A stretch of 64,000 nucleotides of DNA, taken from Mytilus trossulus (taxonomy: Eukaryota; Mollusca; Bivalvia; Mytilida; Mytilidae). Shown piece by piece: positions 53,201 to 64,000 of the stretch (its first letter is position 1; each line of letters begins with the position of its first letter). A model generated the notes under the pieces. It did no database searches and was not told the origin of the DNA. It saw only the letters and a list, made by a program, of their open reading frames with translations. The stretch is taken from assembly GCF_036588685.1 (NCBI RefSeq), contig NC_086378.1:28931578-28995577 (forward strand), in the 5' to 3' direction. Both the position numbers and the translations under genes were made by a program.

Positions 53201-56200
53201 ATAAACATGTCTTGAAAATTTTTAAATATATCTGATACAGTTACATATACACTGTATGTACCTGGCCTGACACATAATATTATTTATGGTAGGGGCTGCT
53301 TTTATAATAATTCAGTTTATCTTTTATGCATCTTTTTCCACCTCAGAGCAATCACCTCTTTGATTCTTCAAAATACTGAGTAAAATTTATGAAGAGCTCT
53401 GTTAATTAGCAGTGGAAACATTTCAGTTTTTTCGCGTTTTTAAAAATGCTGCAAAGTTTTTTTTATATAGTTGGTTTTCTCTTCTTAGAAATGATGTTAA
53501 ATCATAATCAACACTACTAAGCTCTTTAAAAAGATAAAGGAGAACGGAAAAAATGAATAATAATAATTATGTATAATTTCAGGAAGAATTCCAACTGGGT
53601 ACAGATATGAGTGCAAGAGTAAAAGTAAGTCTAAGTTTACTTTTTAGCTCACCTGGCCCGAAGGGCCAAGTGAGCTTTTCTCATCACTTGGCGTCCGGCG
53701 TCCGTCGTCGTCCGTCGTCGTCCGTCGTCGTCCTGCGTCCGTCGTCGTTAACTTTTACAAAAATCTTCTTCTCTGAAACGGCTGGGCCAAATTAATCCAA
53801 ACTTGGCCATAATCATCATTGGGGTATCTAGTTTAAAAATTGTGTCCTGTGACCCCGCCAAACAACCAAGATGGCCGCCACGGCTAAAAATAGAACATAG
53901 GGGTAAAATGCAGTTTTTGGCTTATAACTCAAAAACCAAAGCATTTAGAGCAAATCTGACATGGGGTAAAAATGTTCATCAGGTCAAGATCTAACTGCCC
54001 TGAAATTTTTAGATGAATCGGACAACCTGTTGTTGGGTTGCTGCCCCTGAATTGGTAATTTTAGGGAAATTTTGCTGTTTTTTGTTTCTATCTTGAATAT
54101 TATTATAGATAGAGATAAACTTTAAACAGCAATAATGTTCAGTAAAGTAAAATCTACAAATAAGTCAACATAACCAAAATGGTCAGTTGACCACTTTAGG
54201 AGTTATTGTCCTTTATAGTCAATTTTTAACCATTTTTCGTAAATCTTGATAATCTTTTACAAAAATCTTCTCCTCTGAAACTACCAGGCCAAATTTAAAC
54301 AAACTTGGCCGCAATCATCATTGGGGTATCTTGTTTAAAAATTGTGTGGCGTGACCCGGCCAACCAATAAAGATGGCCGCCATGGCTAAAAATAGAACAT
54401 AGGGGTAAAATGCAGTTTTTTGCTTATAACTCAAAAACCAAAGCATTTAGAGCAAATCTAACAGGGAGTAAAATTGTTAATCAGGTCAAGATCTATTTGC
54501 CATGAAATTTTCAGATGGATTGGACAAACTGCTGTTAGGTTGCTGCCCCTGAATTAGTCATTTTAAGGAAATTTTGCCGTTTTTTGTTATTATCTTGAAT
54601 ATTATTATAGATAGAGATAAACTGTAAAGGGAAACAATGTACAGCAAAGTAACACCTAAAAATAAGTCAACATGACCTAAATGGTCAATTGACCCCATAA
54701 GGAGTTATTGCCCTTTATAGTCAATTTTTTACAATTTTCATAAAATTTGTAAATTTTAACTAACATTTTCCACTGAAGCTCTTAGGCCAAGTTCAATATA
54801 GATAGAATGATTGTAAGCAGCAATAATGTTCAGTAAAGTAAGATATACAAACACATCACCATCACCAAAACACAATTTTGTCATGAATTCAAATGCGTCC
54901 TTTGTTTAATATTCACATAGACCAAGGTGAGCGACACAGGCTCTTTGGAGCCTCTAGTTTATATTCTGAAATTTCAGAAATTATTACTTTCAAAATTTTT
55001 AAAGAATTTTAAAAAAGATAAAGGAAGTTTGCTACTCAGTTTCAAAATTAGAAGCTTTCATAGCACAAGTATATATTGTTGATAGGAGATTTATAAAGTA
55101 ACCAAAAGAGCAAAAATGAAATATAGGTTAATGTGCTTGTTTCGAGATATAAGCCATTTAAATTTTTGCAGTAAAATGTTCTCTCTTGATTTTTCATAGC
55201 TTTATCTTTGATAAGTTTAGGTTCTCATAAACTATTAAAAAATAATGTGATTTTATAAGACTTTTACAGGTGGCTAATTATATTGATACATGTAAAAGAT
55301 TCATATGACAAGCGAACTTCCTAATTATTGGGAATTCAGGAAAATCATTCAAAGATATTAATCATAAGTCAGAATGTGTTAGTAAGATACTCCACCAGTA
55401 GCACATTGTACATAAATAAAACCTCAATAATTTCTAAATTAACAGTATTCATATGCATTTAAAAGGTTGAGTCAACCTCTTACTCAGCAATAAAAAAATA
55501 ATCAGTTGGAAAAGAACAAAATACATGTCAAAATATCTTTTTTTCTAAAAAAAAATAACAAATTATAGAGGCCAAATTATTCAAAAGAGTGTTTTATACT
55601 GTCAATTCAGAAGTTCAAAAATATTGGGTGAAAATAAATAATAATTGCATACTAAATAAGGGATAACTTTTAAGACATATGTTGCAAATTTTTACAAATT
55701 TTGATGTTACATTAAATATGTCGTAAATAAAAAAAGGCTGTATCTGACTTAATGCTTGAGACAAATGTAAACTATCTTGGTTTGATTATACATTGAATTT
55801 TTTTTTAAGGTGAAGATACCCATCAAATTCCTATCGAGAGGTTTGAAAAGTCTGATGCCAATTATCGTGGACTTTGGATTCAGTTGGAAAACTTTGTAAA
55901 TCCAAATGGTGAAAAACCTGAGTACCCTCCCTTTTACTGTATGGTAAGAATAGCCTATTGTTAGATATGAAATTAGACTTATTGAAAAAAATAAATAAAT
56001 TAGAAACATTTATAAGTTGGTCAAGTAAACTTATTTTGTACTTTTATAACATTTAATTAAATTACAAAAAAAATCACATGTAAAGGAAACACATTGCTAA
56101 CCATTGAGTTGATTATATTAGAGAACCAATTTAATAAAATATTGTCTATGCAATCAGCAGATCTTGAAAATCAGAAATTTGGTGTCAAGCATTATTAGTT

Positions 56201-59200
56201 TATGCATTTTCACATCACTATGTCAACAATATGCAGATTACTGCATACTAGTAAAGAGGTCAAAATAGGGTTCTATTACTCACACTATGTTTTTTTTGTT
56301 GTTTATATCATTGATCATTTATTTTTTGTTAGATACCAATTTTTCGTGGATTTTGTTGGTACAGGGGAACAACAAATTTAAATGTTTATCTTTCAATAAA
56401 TTTCTAAAGGACGGAATGCAGATTTTTCCAAAATCATGAAATTAGATATTCATGAACATGCAAGTTTTCCCCAATGCACAAAGTTATAACTACAAAAATA
56501 AATGAATCAACAGTATTTAAAAAAGTATGCATACACAAATATGGATTTTATCTTTTGTGATAAAATTATAAAAGCAGTTATCTGCAAGAATTGAGATGGA
56601 AACTGTTTTATCTTGTATTAAAGGGAGGAGATGTTGAGGAGCTAGAATATTCATTAAACTGGGTCCATGACAAAGCTTGTTTAGGATATGCTAACAGACT
56701 GAAGAGGGTATATAATTTAGAAGGACTTGTTCAGGATTTATTTGGACATATTGGACATTCAGTGTCAGAAACACAAGTGATTGATTTAATGACAGCACAT
56801 ACATGGGATTTTGAACCAAAAACCAGGTAATTATAAATTTAAAAAATCTTTTAGTAAAAATGCTTTGGTGAAATAACTTGATCTGGATGTGAAGCAACGG
56901 CAAGCAAAAATTATAAATCAGTAGGTTCATTCCATTAAAATGGAATTTGATGGTACGGTAGGAAATTTCTTCGAAAACCACCCATTAGCATAATTAGATA
57001 TTTTGCAAACATTAAAAGGAAAAATATATGAATAATATATACAGTTTACTCTCGTTGTCTTGAACTCGGTTAACTTGAATTTTCGGATGAGTCGAAGTTT
57101 TCACGTTGTCCCACACTTTTTTCCATATAAATGTATGTAATTCAACTCTTGATGAGTCGAAATTGTATGAGTCAAAATTTGGGTTGAGTCTAACTAAATT
57201 TACGGTCCCAAGGTTAACAAAAGCATTCAAATTTTATTATATATCTCAAACTAATACACATATGTCAAAACATGATCTCCGGGATTTAAATGGATCGAAG
57301 AGTTAATCTGACAATACACGTGTATTAATCAAATTTCCGGTCACTGACCAACCACTGTATTGATTTATGACATGCTATTTCCACAAGTGTTTACCTAAGA
57401 ATTTGTATAAATAATTAGTGATACATAATTAATATTCATGAAAAAGTATTCAAAAAAGTTTACAAAACAATTAATTGTGATTAATACTATAAATGAGCTT
57501 TGGTGTATAAAGTGAGGATTATGATTTCCGTAAATAATCACCTAAAAACTACTCAATCGACGTCTTTCATCTTGTTTTATTTTCTTTTGAAAAGAAAGAG
57601 TGAGATTAAACAAAATGAATAGAAATCTTAATTTTCCAAAATCTCATGTATCTGAGAATAAACAATTTTGTGAACTACAACCAAACTGAATAACGAAACT
57701 AACTATTGGAAATTACACTCTAAAAAAAAAAAGATAGGAAATAATTGCAAGTGAAACAATAGAAAAAGTAAAAATAATGTGTTAAAAATAATGAAAGACC
57801 ATGACATTAAAATACATCGATCTGATACCAGAATATCGTCACCGGATTTATTTTAGCTTAACCATGTTAAGCAAGAGTTATGTCCCTTGGTTGTCAAACT
57901 TCCAGTTTTCGTTTGAGTCGAACTATGTGTATCTTGAAATATTTCTCTGGTCCTACTGACTGGGAGATAACGAGAGTCGACTGTACCTTCAGTCTTGTTT
58001 AAAAAAAAATCAATTTCTGTTCTTCCTCTCTCATATTAGTTTTATGGAAGAGCATGTATCTTTTTTGTCAAATTTCATTGCCAACCAGACTAGGTGAGTG
58101 TCTTCAATATACTGTAAATTCAGAAATTATTGCGTGCATTTATTATTGCGATTTTGTCATTTTACACTTGAACGCGATTTTAATTTTTACGATTTTGAGA
58201 AAAGTCATGCTTAATTCAGTTAAAATATTACAAAATGCTAGTTTTAATTATTGCGTTTACAACTCAGTCGCATTATTCGCAATAATAAAAACCTCGCAAA
58301 ACTTTCTGAATTAACAGTATTCTTTTTCTGTGATATGAAATATTCTTATGTTGTGAAATAATATGAATTAATACAGTAACTAATTATTTCAGATGTGACT
58401 TCCACGAAGAATTAGAGTGTAAATTTTGCTCCCTTGGATTTGTAAACAGATATGCGTAAGTAAATAAATTAAAAAAAATATGTGAATTTAATAACAATTA
58501 TATTTACTTTTATTAAGGATAAGATAGTATGCCTTGTTCAAACCATGGATGAAATATTTGCCACTGCACATTGAGCAAATTACTTTATCCATATGAAAAC
58601 AACAAGACCAAAGAGAAGGAAACAGACAAGAGCGTGAATGGGTCTTTCACACAGCATCCTGCACTCAGAAGCAGGTTTCAGCTGACCCTTAAACAAAAAT
58701 GTGGTAATAGAAAAGGAGATCACACACGGAAACAAATAAAAGAGCTAAATTGTAAAAGAAAAACAAACAAAACTCACAATTGCCATACAAGACTAACAAA
58801 GGCCAGATGCTCCTGACTTTGGACAGGCGCAAAATTGCGGCAGGGTATAAACATGTTTATGATATCTAAAACCTCCCCTATACCTCTAGCCAATGTATAA
58901 AAGTAAATGCATAACAATATGCACATTAAAATTCAGTTCAAGAGAAGTCCGAGTCTGATTTCATAAGATGTAACAAAAGAAAATAAATAAAATAACAATT
59001 AAACATAAATAACAACAGACTACTAGCAGTTAAATGACATGCCAGCTCAAGACCCCAATTAAACTGATTGAAAGATTATGTCTTCATCATATGAATATCA
59101 GGCACAATCCCTCCCGTTAAGATTTTCACTTCTTGTTAAATTTATGAGTTCTAAATTTGTTTTTAGATATGCCATTTCTGATAGTGTGTGTCCATTGTTT

Positions 59201-62200
59201 GGTGTTCAGATAACACCAAAACATCTGCCGATCCGTGAAGAAGGTTCGGTATCATGTGTTGTACTACCTCCCTCCTCCATGAAGATAGATAGGAACCAAG
59301 AAGCCAGAATGCCATCACGAAGACCCCAGAATGACAATAGACCACAACAACAACAACAGCAACAGACATTTCAACCTGTAAGTGTGTCATAAAAATGGTG
59401 GAGTTATATAATTTATATAAAAAGAAATCAGCATTTATTATGCAACACACCATCACACTATCTTACTCATGCATTGCACTATGATTGACTGAAAATTTTT
59501 CAAACCATATAAAGACCAGACAAAGTAGATGAAACCAATGGAAAACCCTATAGCTGGTGATTTTCACTGTGTGTAAATTTTTGCTTTCTCTAATTTTTGT
59601 GGATAGAACTAAATTGTCAAAATAAATTCTGCTAATTTAAAAGTGCACCTGCAAAGGTATTGATTAAAGTTTTGAATCCGCCAAAATAATAACCCCCAAA
59701 ATATTTCTTATACCTTATTCAATGACATGACAAGCTGACAACGCCATGGCAAAAAATTACTATAAGACCAAACAAGAGTAAACAAAATTAAACTTTCAAA
59801 GACTGAGCAACAAAGGTATTTATTGCAAATAGAGATAAATATAGATATTGTTTTAAAATCTGTGCACTGTTTGATCTCTTTAAATATGTGAACGAACACA
59901 AGTCTTAAGCTTATTTAAACTCCTTCTCTTTTTAAAGGCTCCTACAAATAGATATGCTCCAATGTTAAACAGAGGTGGTGACAGTGAAGACGATGATGAC
60001 GACGAGGACGATGAAGAATATACCTCATTAAGGCGACCACATAATCCAGGTAAGAGGAATCCATGTGGCATGTATTTCTATTATTGTTTATCTGAACCAC
60101 AATCTTCTTAAATAGATATAACTTTAAGAAGGTGTGGTATTAGTACCAATGAGACAACTCTCCATTCAAGGCACAACTTGTCAAAGATAAAACATTATAG
60201 GTCAAAGTACAGTCTTCAACACCTAGCCTTGGCTCACACTGAACAGCAAGCTATAAAGGGCTCCAAAAATGACAAGTGTAAAACCATGCATTTAAACAGG
60301 AAAACCAGCTGTCTAATCTATTTAAAAAACAAGCTTTGATCTTTTGTGTCATAATTTTCCATCTCAAGAGACACAACTGAGATGTTATTTTTCTTCAGTC
60401 AAGTAGAGTGAGAACTCAATGCCTTCACAAGCCAACAACAACATTCAAGTTGGCTTAATAATAGCAGGGAAAAGATTATCTATGGTGTTTCAACTAAACA
60501 AAGTTTCTCTTGTCTATAAAATTAATCATGTTTATTAAACCACACAGTATCTCATATTAAAACTAGCTGATAGCATGCACATCAGAAATGTCCTGAGCTG
60601 TTGGGGTGATTTAAGTACAAAACAATAAGCAAAAAGATGACATAAAGTAAAGCACACTTCTAAAAGTATGATTGACATAATGTGGATTAGTATCAAGTGC
60701 TTGTTTAGTACAAAATCGATTTATTTGTAAGTTGCATTTTAATAAGTGTTTTCAATACTATATTTGTAATCAATGTTTTGATCGTTTTATGAATTATTTT
60801 GCAGCCTATTCAGGAATGGGTGGTGTACCAAGCGGAGCAGGAAGAGGTTTAGCATCCTTAGCACCATGGTCTGGTGTACCTGTACGACCTCAGAATACCC
60901 CTAATATTATAGACCAAAGCAGTTTTCCTACTCTTGGTGGCAATCAGTCAACCATGGCACCACCTGGTCTGTCTGGCATTGGTCGAGGCAATCCAATTGC
61001 TGGTATTGGACGTGGTGCACCTGTAGCTCAAATTGTTAATACAGGTTTGTACAAAAATAAGCATTGATTGACCAAGTTATAACACTTGAAATATTTAAAC
61101 TATGTCAGTAGATTATCTTGTTGGAATTCACATTACATGTTAACCATGTCCATCTTTTTCATAATTATAATGTCCTGATATTCAACTGTTCCCTGGGACA
61201 ATTTTGTTAATGTGTATTAAGCTATTAAAGATTTTAGATTAATGGTGAAACCCATACATGGTGCATGATTAGAGAATGACAGGGTGTCTCTTCCTTTATG
61301 AAGATATACAAAGACTTGCCGCTGTTGATATTTAAATAATATATATTCACATTAGAAGAAAAAAAATGTAGTCAATTTTTTGTTGTATATATATATCAAA
61401 CCCCTTAACACCATAGTCAGGTGGTGATGTAAAGAGATTGTAAAAGCCTGTCTACTGAAAAACAAATAAAAAAAATAGAATAAAAAGACTTGCCGCTGGA
61501 ATGCACTCCCTTATTTGATAATTCAAATATACCAGGGTTGCAATTTCACCAAGATGAAATGTCAATGGGTCAGTTATCTTCATTTTCTTTTTAGATTTTT
61601 ATGCTCCCTCTAGATCTAGGCCTTTTGTTTGTCCAACCGATTTTAATTTCTGCATGTTATTTCCCAAAATTTCAAGTTGATACCCTGGTGAGATAAGCTA
61701 TCAAATAAATTATTATAATTTGCCAATTGTGGTTACAGATCAGAAGTTTGCAGGACGTGCCATGGCCCCAGAGCCGACATTTGCTCCACCACCACCAGCA
61801 TCATGGCAGAATGATGTCAAAGAACCACAGAAAATAGTAGGTTATTTAAATTCAGTAAAGCAACAGTAGCAGATCCAGGGCAAGTGTTCTGGGGTTTTAC
61901 CCCTTAATAAGTTTGTGTTTCTTTCTTCTCTCTGTCTGTCTGGCCTCCTGTTAGAGTTATTGGTCAAGGTAGTTTTTGATGAAAATTGAAGTCCAATCAA
62001 CTTACATTTAGTACACATGTTCCCTATAATATGATCTATCCAATTTTACCTATAATACCTAATTAGTTTTGACCCAAATTTCACAAACCACTGAACAAAG
62101 ATAAAGAAAGTATTATGGATACATTCTTGTTTTATATGAGGTTGAGCATACCATAAACTGTTCATAATTCTGCATGCGAAATTCAATGCCATGAAACACT

Positions 62201-63780
62201 TTCAAAATAAGTTTGTGTCAAGGAGAAAACTTTATTGCTGTTCTTCATTCACATTATTGGTGGATGTCATCAACATATATATAACTTTATTCCATATAAT
62301 GTTAAATATATATCATCTATTACTAGATATTTATAAATCTTGATTTTTTATCAAACTTATTCAGAAGTAATTATTTAATTTGATAAATGGTGCAGTTATG
62401 TACAAAATAACAGATTTATACTTTATCACAATTGCAAACACATTGACTTATTGTTTTTGTTCATAAAGTTTGATGCACATTACCAAACAAGAATAAACTG
62501 TTAGTTTTAATTCTTAATTATTGTTATATAGACGATGGCTGACATATCCAGAGGATTACAGCAGTCAAATGCTGCCCAAGATAGAAATGGACAATCTGGT
62601 GTTAACCTGTCTCAACTCCAGGATAGAATGGCAGTGTCCATGCAATATAATGGGAGTGTCCCAACATTCCCAACACCTGTCAATCAGCAGCAGAGGAGCC
62701 AATCAAATGCCAGAGGTAAGTTGTACACAATTTAAATTAAATAGGTGATGAAAAAAATATGTCTAGAAAGTTTTTTGTGATGAAAAAAATATGTTTTTGT
62801 GATGATAAATTTTAAGTTTAGAAAGTTTCAAATCAAATGTCAAACAAACAATAAAGATAACATGATTTAATTTTCATATAATCTAATTTCACCTGATAGT
62901 AATATCCATAAAACTTGGTGAAAGTATGCACCCTTTCTGCTTTTTAGACTCTGTTTGACTGTATTTCTGTTCATAATTCTTATTTGTACCATAATGTGTT
63001 AATCTTGACATAGTGTCGTAAAACTTCAATGCAGTTTTTAAAAAAAATATGTGGCCCTTTTCATTTTGAAAATTCCATTTGGTAATCAGAGTGGGGACTT
63101 GTGTTTCTACTTTGAAATAAAATGAAGGTTTATATTAATAACAATTAAATTAGAATTAAAACATTATTTTTTCCCCTGCAAATATTGTGAGCCAACTTTT
63201 TCTGTATGATAACTGAAAGCTTCTCTGCCTTGTTTTGATGGCACTTTGTCAATTTTGAGCATTGAATGTAAACAAAATTTCAACTTCTGTTAATTGTGGA
63301 ATTTTGTGTTTTGTATTAAGAAATGTTCTTGCAGGAGGAATGATGGGACAGTTTCAGGGAATTCTGGGTAATCTCCAGAAAGGCAAAAAATTACCAATGG
63401 GAAGAGGATATGCACCACCTGGTGCTGGAGGTATAACACATTCTATTTCTACTGTTTACTTTGTAATTCAAATGTTAAAAATATCACAAATTTTTAATAG
63501 GCTTTGTATGCACAAATTGGTAAAACCATGAAATGAAGTATTCGTGAAAATGCAAGTTTTCTTCAATGCACGAAAATTGATACCCACGAAAATGATTTTA
63601 ATCCACATGTACAGTATATAAATAAGAAGATGTGGTATGAACGCCAATGAGACAAGTCTCCATCCAAATCACAGTGCATAAAAAGTTAACAATTATAGGT
63701 CAATGCACTGCTTTCAATATATATGACTTAGTTTTCTTCTTTTGATGTCCCCATCTTTTTCAGCGACACAAAATGAGTGA
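50133..63780 (+). CDS. mael: Maelstrom, HMG-box piRNA-pathway protein (15 exons)
   Basis: Maelstrom acts in germline piRNA silencing of transposons, in nucleus and perinuclear granules. Exons: 50133-50264, 51584-51700, 52238-52322, 52673-52819, 53583-53624, 55810-55943, 56624-56826, 58393-58455, 59167-59377, 59938-60049, 60805-61044, 61739-61836, 62532-62715, 63335-63430, 63764-63780; 1881 nt, 626 residues, all phases consistent. Residues 1-70 are the HMG box (KNAFYFYMKELEPQLKREGR). Residues 112-345 are the Maelstrom domain (RNase H-like fold), with the family metal site E138 (PCEIG), C218 (PPFYC), H291 and C299 (CDFHEELECKFC). The tail from about 345 has a seven-Gln run, an acidic patch (DSEDDDDDEDDEEY) and several GRG motifs that could be methylated for Tudor binding. 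Vertebrate proteins are nearer 430 residues, so the tail is long. It is the first ATG of the exon and opens the HMG box. Confidence 0.93.
50691..51040. mobile_element. Fold-back element in mael intron 1
   Basis: Left arm (GCTAAAGCTAGTCCGAGATA to CCCATATCAAAAAGTGGA, about 95 bp) is mirrored by the right arm starting TCCACTTTTTGATATGGGAC near 50941. Both arms include GGCCGTGGGAC and TGGCTGTTTTG. It abuts an S1 SINE on the right. Confidence 0.8.
51036..51295 (+). repeat. tRNA-derived SINE (family S1), plus strand
   Basis: The head CTAAAGCCAAGTGGTCTAAG resembles a decayed A box; GCAAGTCAACACTGAG and the body with GGTGGTTTTCTCCTAGTACT, CCATCAATAAAAACTGG and GGGGTGTTTAAACACC match the minus copies at 19197-19435 and 24903-25106. 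Confidence 0.65.
51584..51700 (+). CDS. mael exon 2 (HMG box C-half)
   Basis: Acceptor GATTCAG, donor GTAAGT, 117 nt, phase 0. Encodes LPEKEKERFEKISKEYKAKM and DNTRTLLS. The last 39 nt and the donor are the first unit of a 52-bp tandem array. Confidence 0.9.
51662..51973 (+). repeat. 52-bp tandem repeat copying the mael exon 2 splice donor
   Basis: Six full units start at 51662, 51714, 51766, 51818, 51870 and 51922, with a partial seventh at 51974. Each holds the 39-nt exon end and a perfect GTAAGT donor (51701, 51753, 51805, 51857, 51909, 51961). Unit length is not a multiple of three, and reading through the first donor meets TAA at 51731-51733. Confidence 0.92.
52238..52322 (+). CDS. mael exon 3 (linker)
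   Basis: Acceptor TTGTAG, donor GTGAGT, 85 nt. Encodes ERRDEYADLQKKRTKERNSV and KSQWPTGK, a charged linker between HMG box and Maelstrom domain. Confidence 0.85.
52673..52819 (+). CDS. mael exon 4 (Maelstrom domain start)
   Basis: Acceptor TTAACAG, donor GTAATT, 147 nt. Encodes EKFYLLNIQTLCKT, YLPCEIGAIEYSIKSGI and LHRFIEPG. Glu138 is the first residue of the family metal site. Confidence 0.93.
53583..53624 (+). CDS. mael exon 5 (42-nt micro-exon)
   Basis: Acceptor ATTTCAG, donor GTAAGT. Encodes RIPTGYRYECKSK, matching the IPxGxRxxC block of Maelstrom proteins. An inserted element begins 17 bp past the donor. Confidence 0.88.
53642..54959 (+). mobile_element. HINE/Helentron-like non-autonomous element (copy 2)
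   Basis: Same parts as 46842-48148: TTTTAGCTCACCTGGCCCG start, GTCGTC microsatellite (53695-53750), about 502-bp internal repeat (near 53766 and 54268), CCAAGGTGAGC inverted to the start, hairpin GGCTCTTTGGAGCC and CTAG end before T. The two copies are very similar, suggesting recent movement. Confidence 0.75.
55810..55943 (+). CDS. mael exon 6 (Maelstrom domain)
   Basis: Acceptor TTTAAG after a T run, donor GTAAGA, 134 nt. Encodes HQIPIERFEKSDANYRGLW, LENFVNPN and PEYPPFYCM. Cys218 is the second metal-site residue. Confidence 0.92.
56624..56826 (+). CDS. mael exon 7 (Maelstrom domain)
   Basis: Acceptor ATTAAAG, donor GTAATT, 203 nt. Encodes VEELEYSLNWVHDKACL, NLEGLVQDLFGHIGH and VIDLMTAHTWDFEPKT, corresponding to the central helices of the domain. 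Confidence 0.92.
57041..57985. mobile_element. pogo/Tigger-like inverted-repeat element in mael intron 7
   Basis: The left end ACAGTTTACTCTCGTTGTCT and the right end AACGAGAGTCGACTGT are inverted, diverged copies; internal text such as GAGTCGAAGTTTTCACGTTG is typical of pogo/Tigger termini. No transposase frame; non-autonomous or deleted. Confidence 0.6.
58109..58320. mobile_element. Short MITE in mael intron 7
   Basis: ATACTGTAAATTCAGAAATT at the left is mirrored by CTTTCTGAATTAACAGTAT at the right, 212 bp in all. It ends 72 bp before exon 8. Confidence 0.65.
58393..58455 (+). CDS. mael exon 8 (metal-site His and Cys)
   Basis: Acceptor TTTCAG, donor GTAAGT, 63 nt, phase 2 at both ends. Encodes CDFHEELECKFCSLGFVNRY. 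His291 and Cys299 complete the E-C-H-C site. Confidence 0.92.
58590..58880 (+). repeat. Interspersed repeat family B (copy 4)
   Basis: GGGTCTTTCACACAGCATCC, GTTTCAGCTGACCCTTAAAC and GGCCAGATGCTCCTGACTTT, in family B order. Lies in mael intron 8. Confidence 0.6.
59167..59377 (+). CDS. mael exon 9 (end of Maelstrom domain, poly-Q)
   Basis: Acceptor TTTTAG, donor GTAAGT, 211 nt. Encodes YAISDSVCPLFGVQITPKHL, VSCVVLPPSS and a seven-Gln run (CAA/CAG repeat near 59343-59364). Confidence 0.92.
59938..60049 (+). CDS. mael exon 10 (acidic patch)
   Basis: Acceptor TTAAAG, donor GTAAGA, 112 nt. Encodes APTNRYAPMLNRGGD and the acidic patch SEDDDDDEDDEEY. Confidence 0.88.
60129..60330 (+). repeat. Interspersed repeat family A (plus copy)
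   Basis: GAAGGTGTGGTATTAGTACC, GAGACAACTCTCCATTCAAG, CCTTGGCTCACACTGAACAG and GTGTAAAACCATGCATTTAA; complement of the copies at 28130-28330 and 46640-46790. Confidence 0.75.
60805..61044 (+). CDS. mael exon 11 (Gly/Arg-rich tail)
   Basis: Acceptor TTTGCAG, donor GTTTGT, 240 nt. Encodes GVPSGAGRGLASLAPWSGVP, SSFPTLGG and GIGRGNPIAGIGRGAPVAQI. The GRG motifs are candidate arginine-methylation sites. Confidence 0.88.
61739..61836 (+). CDS. mael exon 12 (Pro-rich tail)
   Basis: Acceptor GTTACAG, donor GTAGGT (inferred from phase), 98 nt. Encodes FAGRAMAPEPTFAPPPPASW and NDVKEPQKI. Confidence 0.75.
61962..62134 (+). repeat. Interspersed repeat containing GGTCAAGGTAG (copy 3)
   Basis: GGTCAAGGTAGTTTTTGATG, GTACACATGTTCCCTATAAT and ATACATTCTTGTT match copies at 2649-2910 and 9319-9507. 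More diverged. Confidence 0.65.
62532..62715 (+). CDS. mael exon 13 (low-complexity tail)
   Basis: Acceptor TTATATAG, donor GTAAGT, 184 nt. Encodes TMADISRGLQQSNAAQDRNG, LSQLQDRMAVSMQYNG and PTPVNQQQRSQSNARG. Confidence 0.8.
63335..63430 (+). CDS. mael exon 14 (Gly-rich tail)
   Basis: Acceptor CTTGCAG, donor GTATAA, 96 nt. Encodes GGMMGQFQGILGNLQKGKKL and PMGRGYAPPGAG. Confidence 0.8.
63624..63720 (+). repeat. Interspersed repeat family A (partial)
   Basis: AAGAAGATGTGGTATGAACG, CCAATGAGACAAGTCTCCAT and AACAATTATAGGTCAATGCA. Lies just before the last mael exon. Confidence 0.65.
63764..63780 (+). CDS. mael exon 15 (last codons, stop)
   Basis: Acceptor CTTTTTCAG after a long pyrimidine tract. 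In the phase set by exon 14 it encodes ATQNE then TGA. Another frame from the same acceptor would give a Ser-rich end (SDLSSSSSVSHGCE), so the final residues depend on the exon 14 donor. No AATAAA was seen before the window end. Confidence 0.6.
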
Positions 63781-64000
63781 TTTAAGTAGTTCTTCTTCTG
63801 TATCACATGGCTGTGAGTAGTAATGTGTTATGATCACTCAGACACCTTCAATTTTCCAAAACTTTGAATTATTAAATTGGGTTATGCTTAGCATGACATG
63901 TGTATTCTTGTTTACTTGTACAAGGCTAACCATTGCTTAGCCATGCAATTTTGAAAAATACTAGCTGATATTGAAGGTAACATTTTGGAATAAGTCATGT

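Noticed and set aside
58571-58816. 81-codon plus frame in mael intron 8
   Set aside because: Coincides with an interspersed family B repeat and interrupts an intron whose flanking exons join in phase.
59163-59456. 97-codon minus frame
   Set aside because: Antisense shadow of mael exon 9; its poly-Val run is the reverse of the CAA/CAG repeat.

Overview
The window looks like nuclear DNA of a bivalve mollusc, most likely a Mytilus-type mussel. It is AT-rich, has small exons split by large introns, and is saturated with short interspersed repeats, inverted-repeat elements and decayed non-LTR retrotransposons. The organism is inferred from gene content and repeat style; no database was consulted.

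Layout. Positions 1-586 hold a broken reverse-transcriptase fragment (minus strand). Three multi-exon protein genes follow, all on the plus strand: (1) 4593-25408, a complete 14-exon SLC6 sodium/chloride-coupled transporter of the glycine-transporter type (652 residues); (2) 35891-43951, an 11-exon GMC-family FAD oxidoreductase (choline-dehydrogenase-like), whose third exon is interrupted by a GC-rich insertion of about 534 bp, so this copy is broken; (3) 50133-63780, a 15-exon maelstrom (mael) gene of the piRNA pathway, 626 residues, with HMG box, Maelstrom domain and a long low-complexity tail. Exon borders were read from GT/AG sites, phase continuity and family similarity; where coding blocks join, the phases agree.

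The spacer at 25409-35890 holds a 42-bp tandem repeat, two non-LTR retrotransposon remnants on opposite strands and several interspersed repeat families. The spacer at 43952-50132 holds AT-rich simple sequence, hairpins, a decayed element and a well-preserved 1.3-kb element whose structure (sub-terminal inverted repeats, GTC-rich microsatellite, internal tandem repeats, 3-prime hairpin, CTAG end) resembles non-autonomous Helentron/HINE elements. A second copy of that element lies 17 bp past the donor of mael exon 5.

The three genes have unrelated jobs (membrane amino-acid uptake, alcohol/choline oxidation, germline transposon silencing); nothing suggests a functional cluster. The most unusual signals are the broken GMC exon, a 52-bp tandem repeat that copies the 5-prime splice site of mael exon 2 six times, a 27-bp tandem repeat running into the 3-prime splice site of SLC6 exon 7, and several transposable elements within tens of bases of splice sites. 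No CRISPR array, operon or bacterial-type system was seen.
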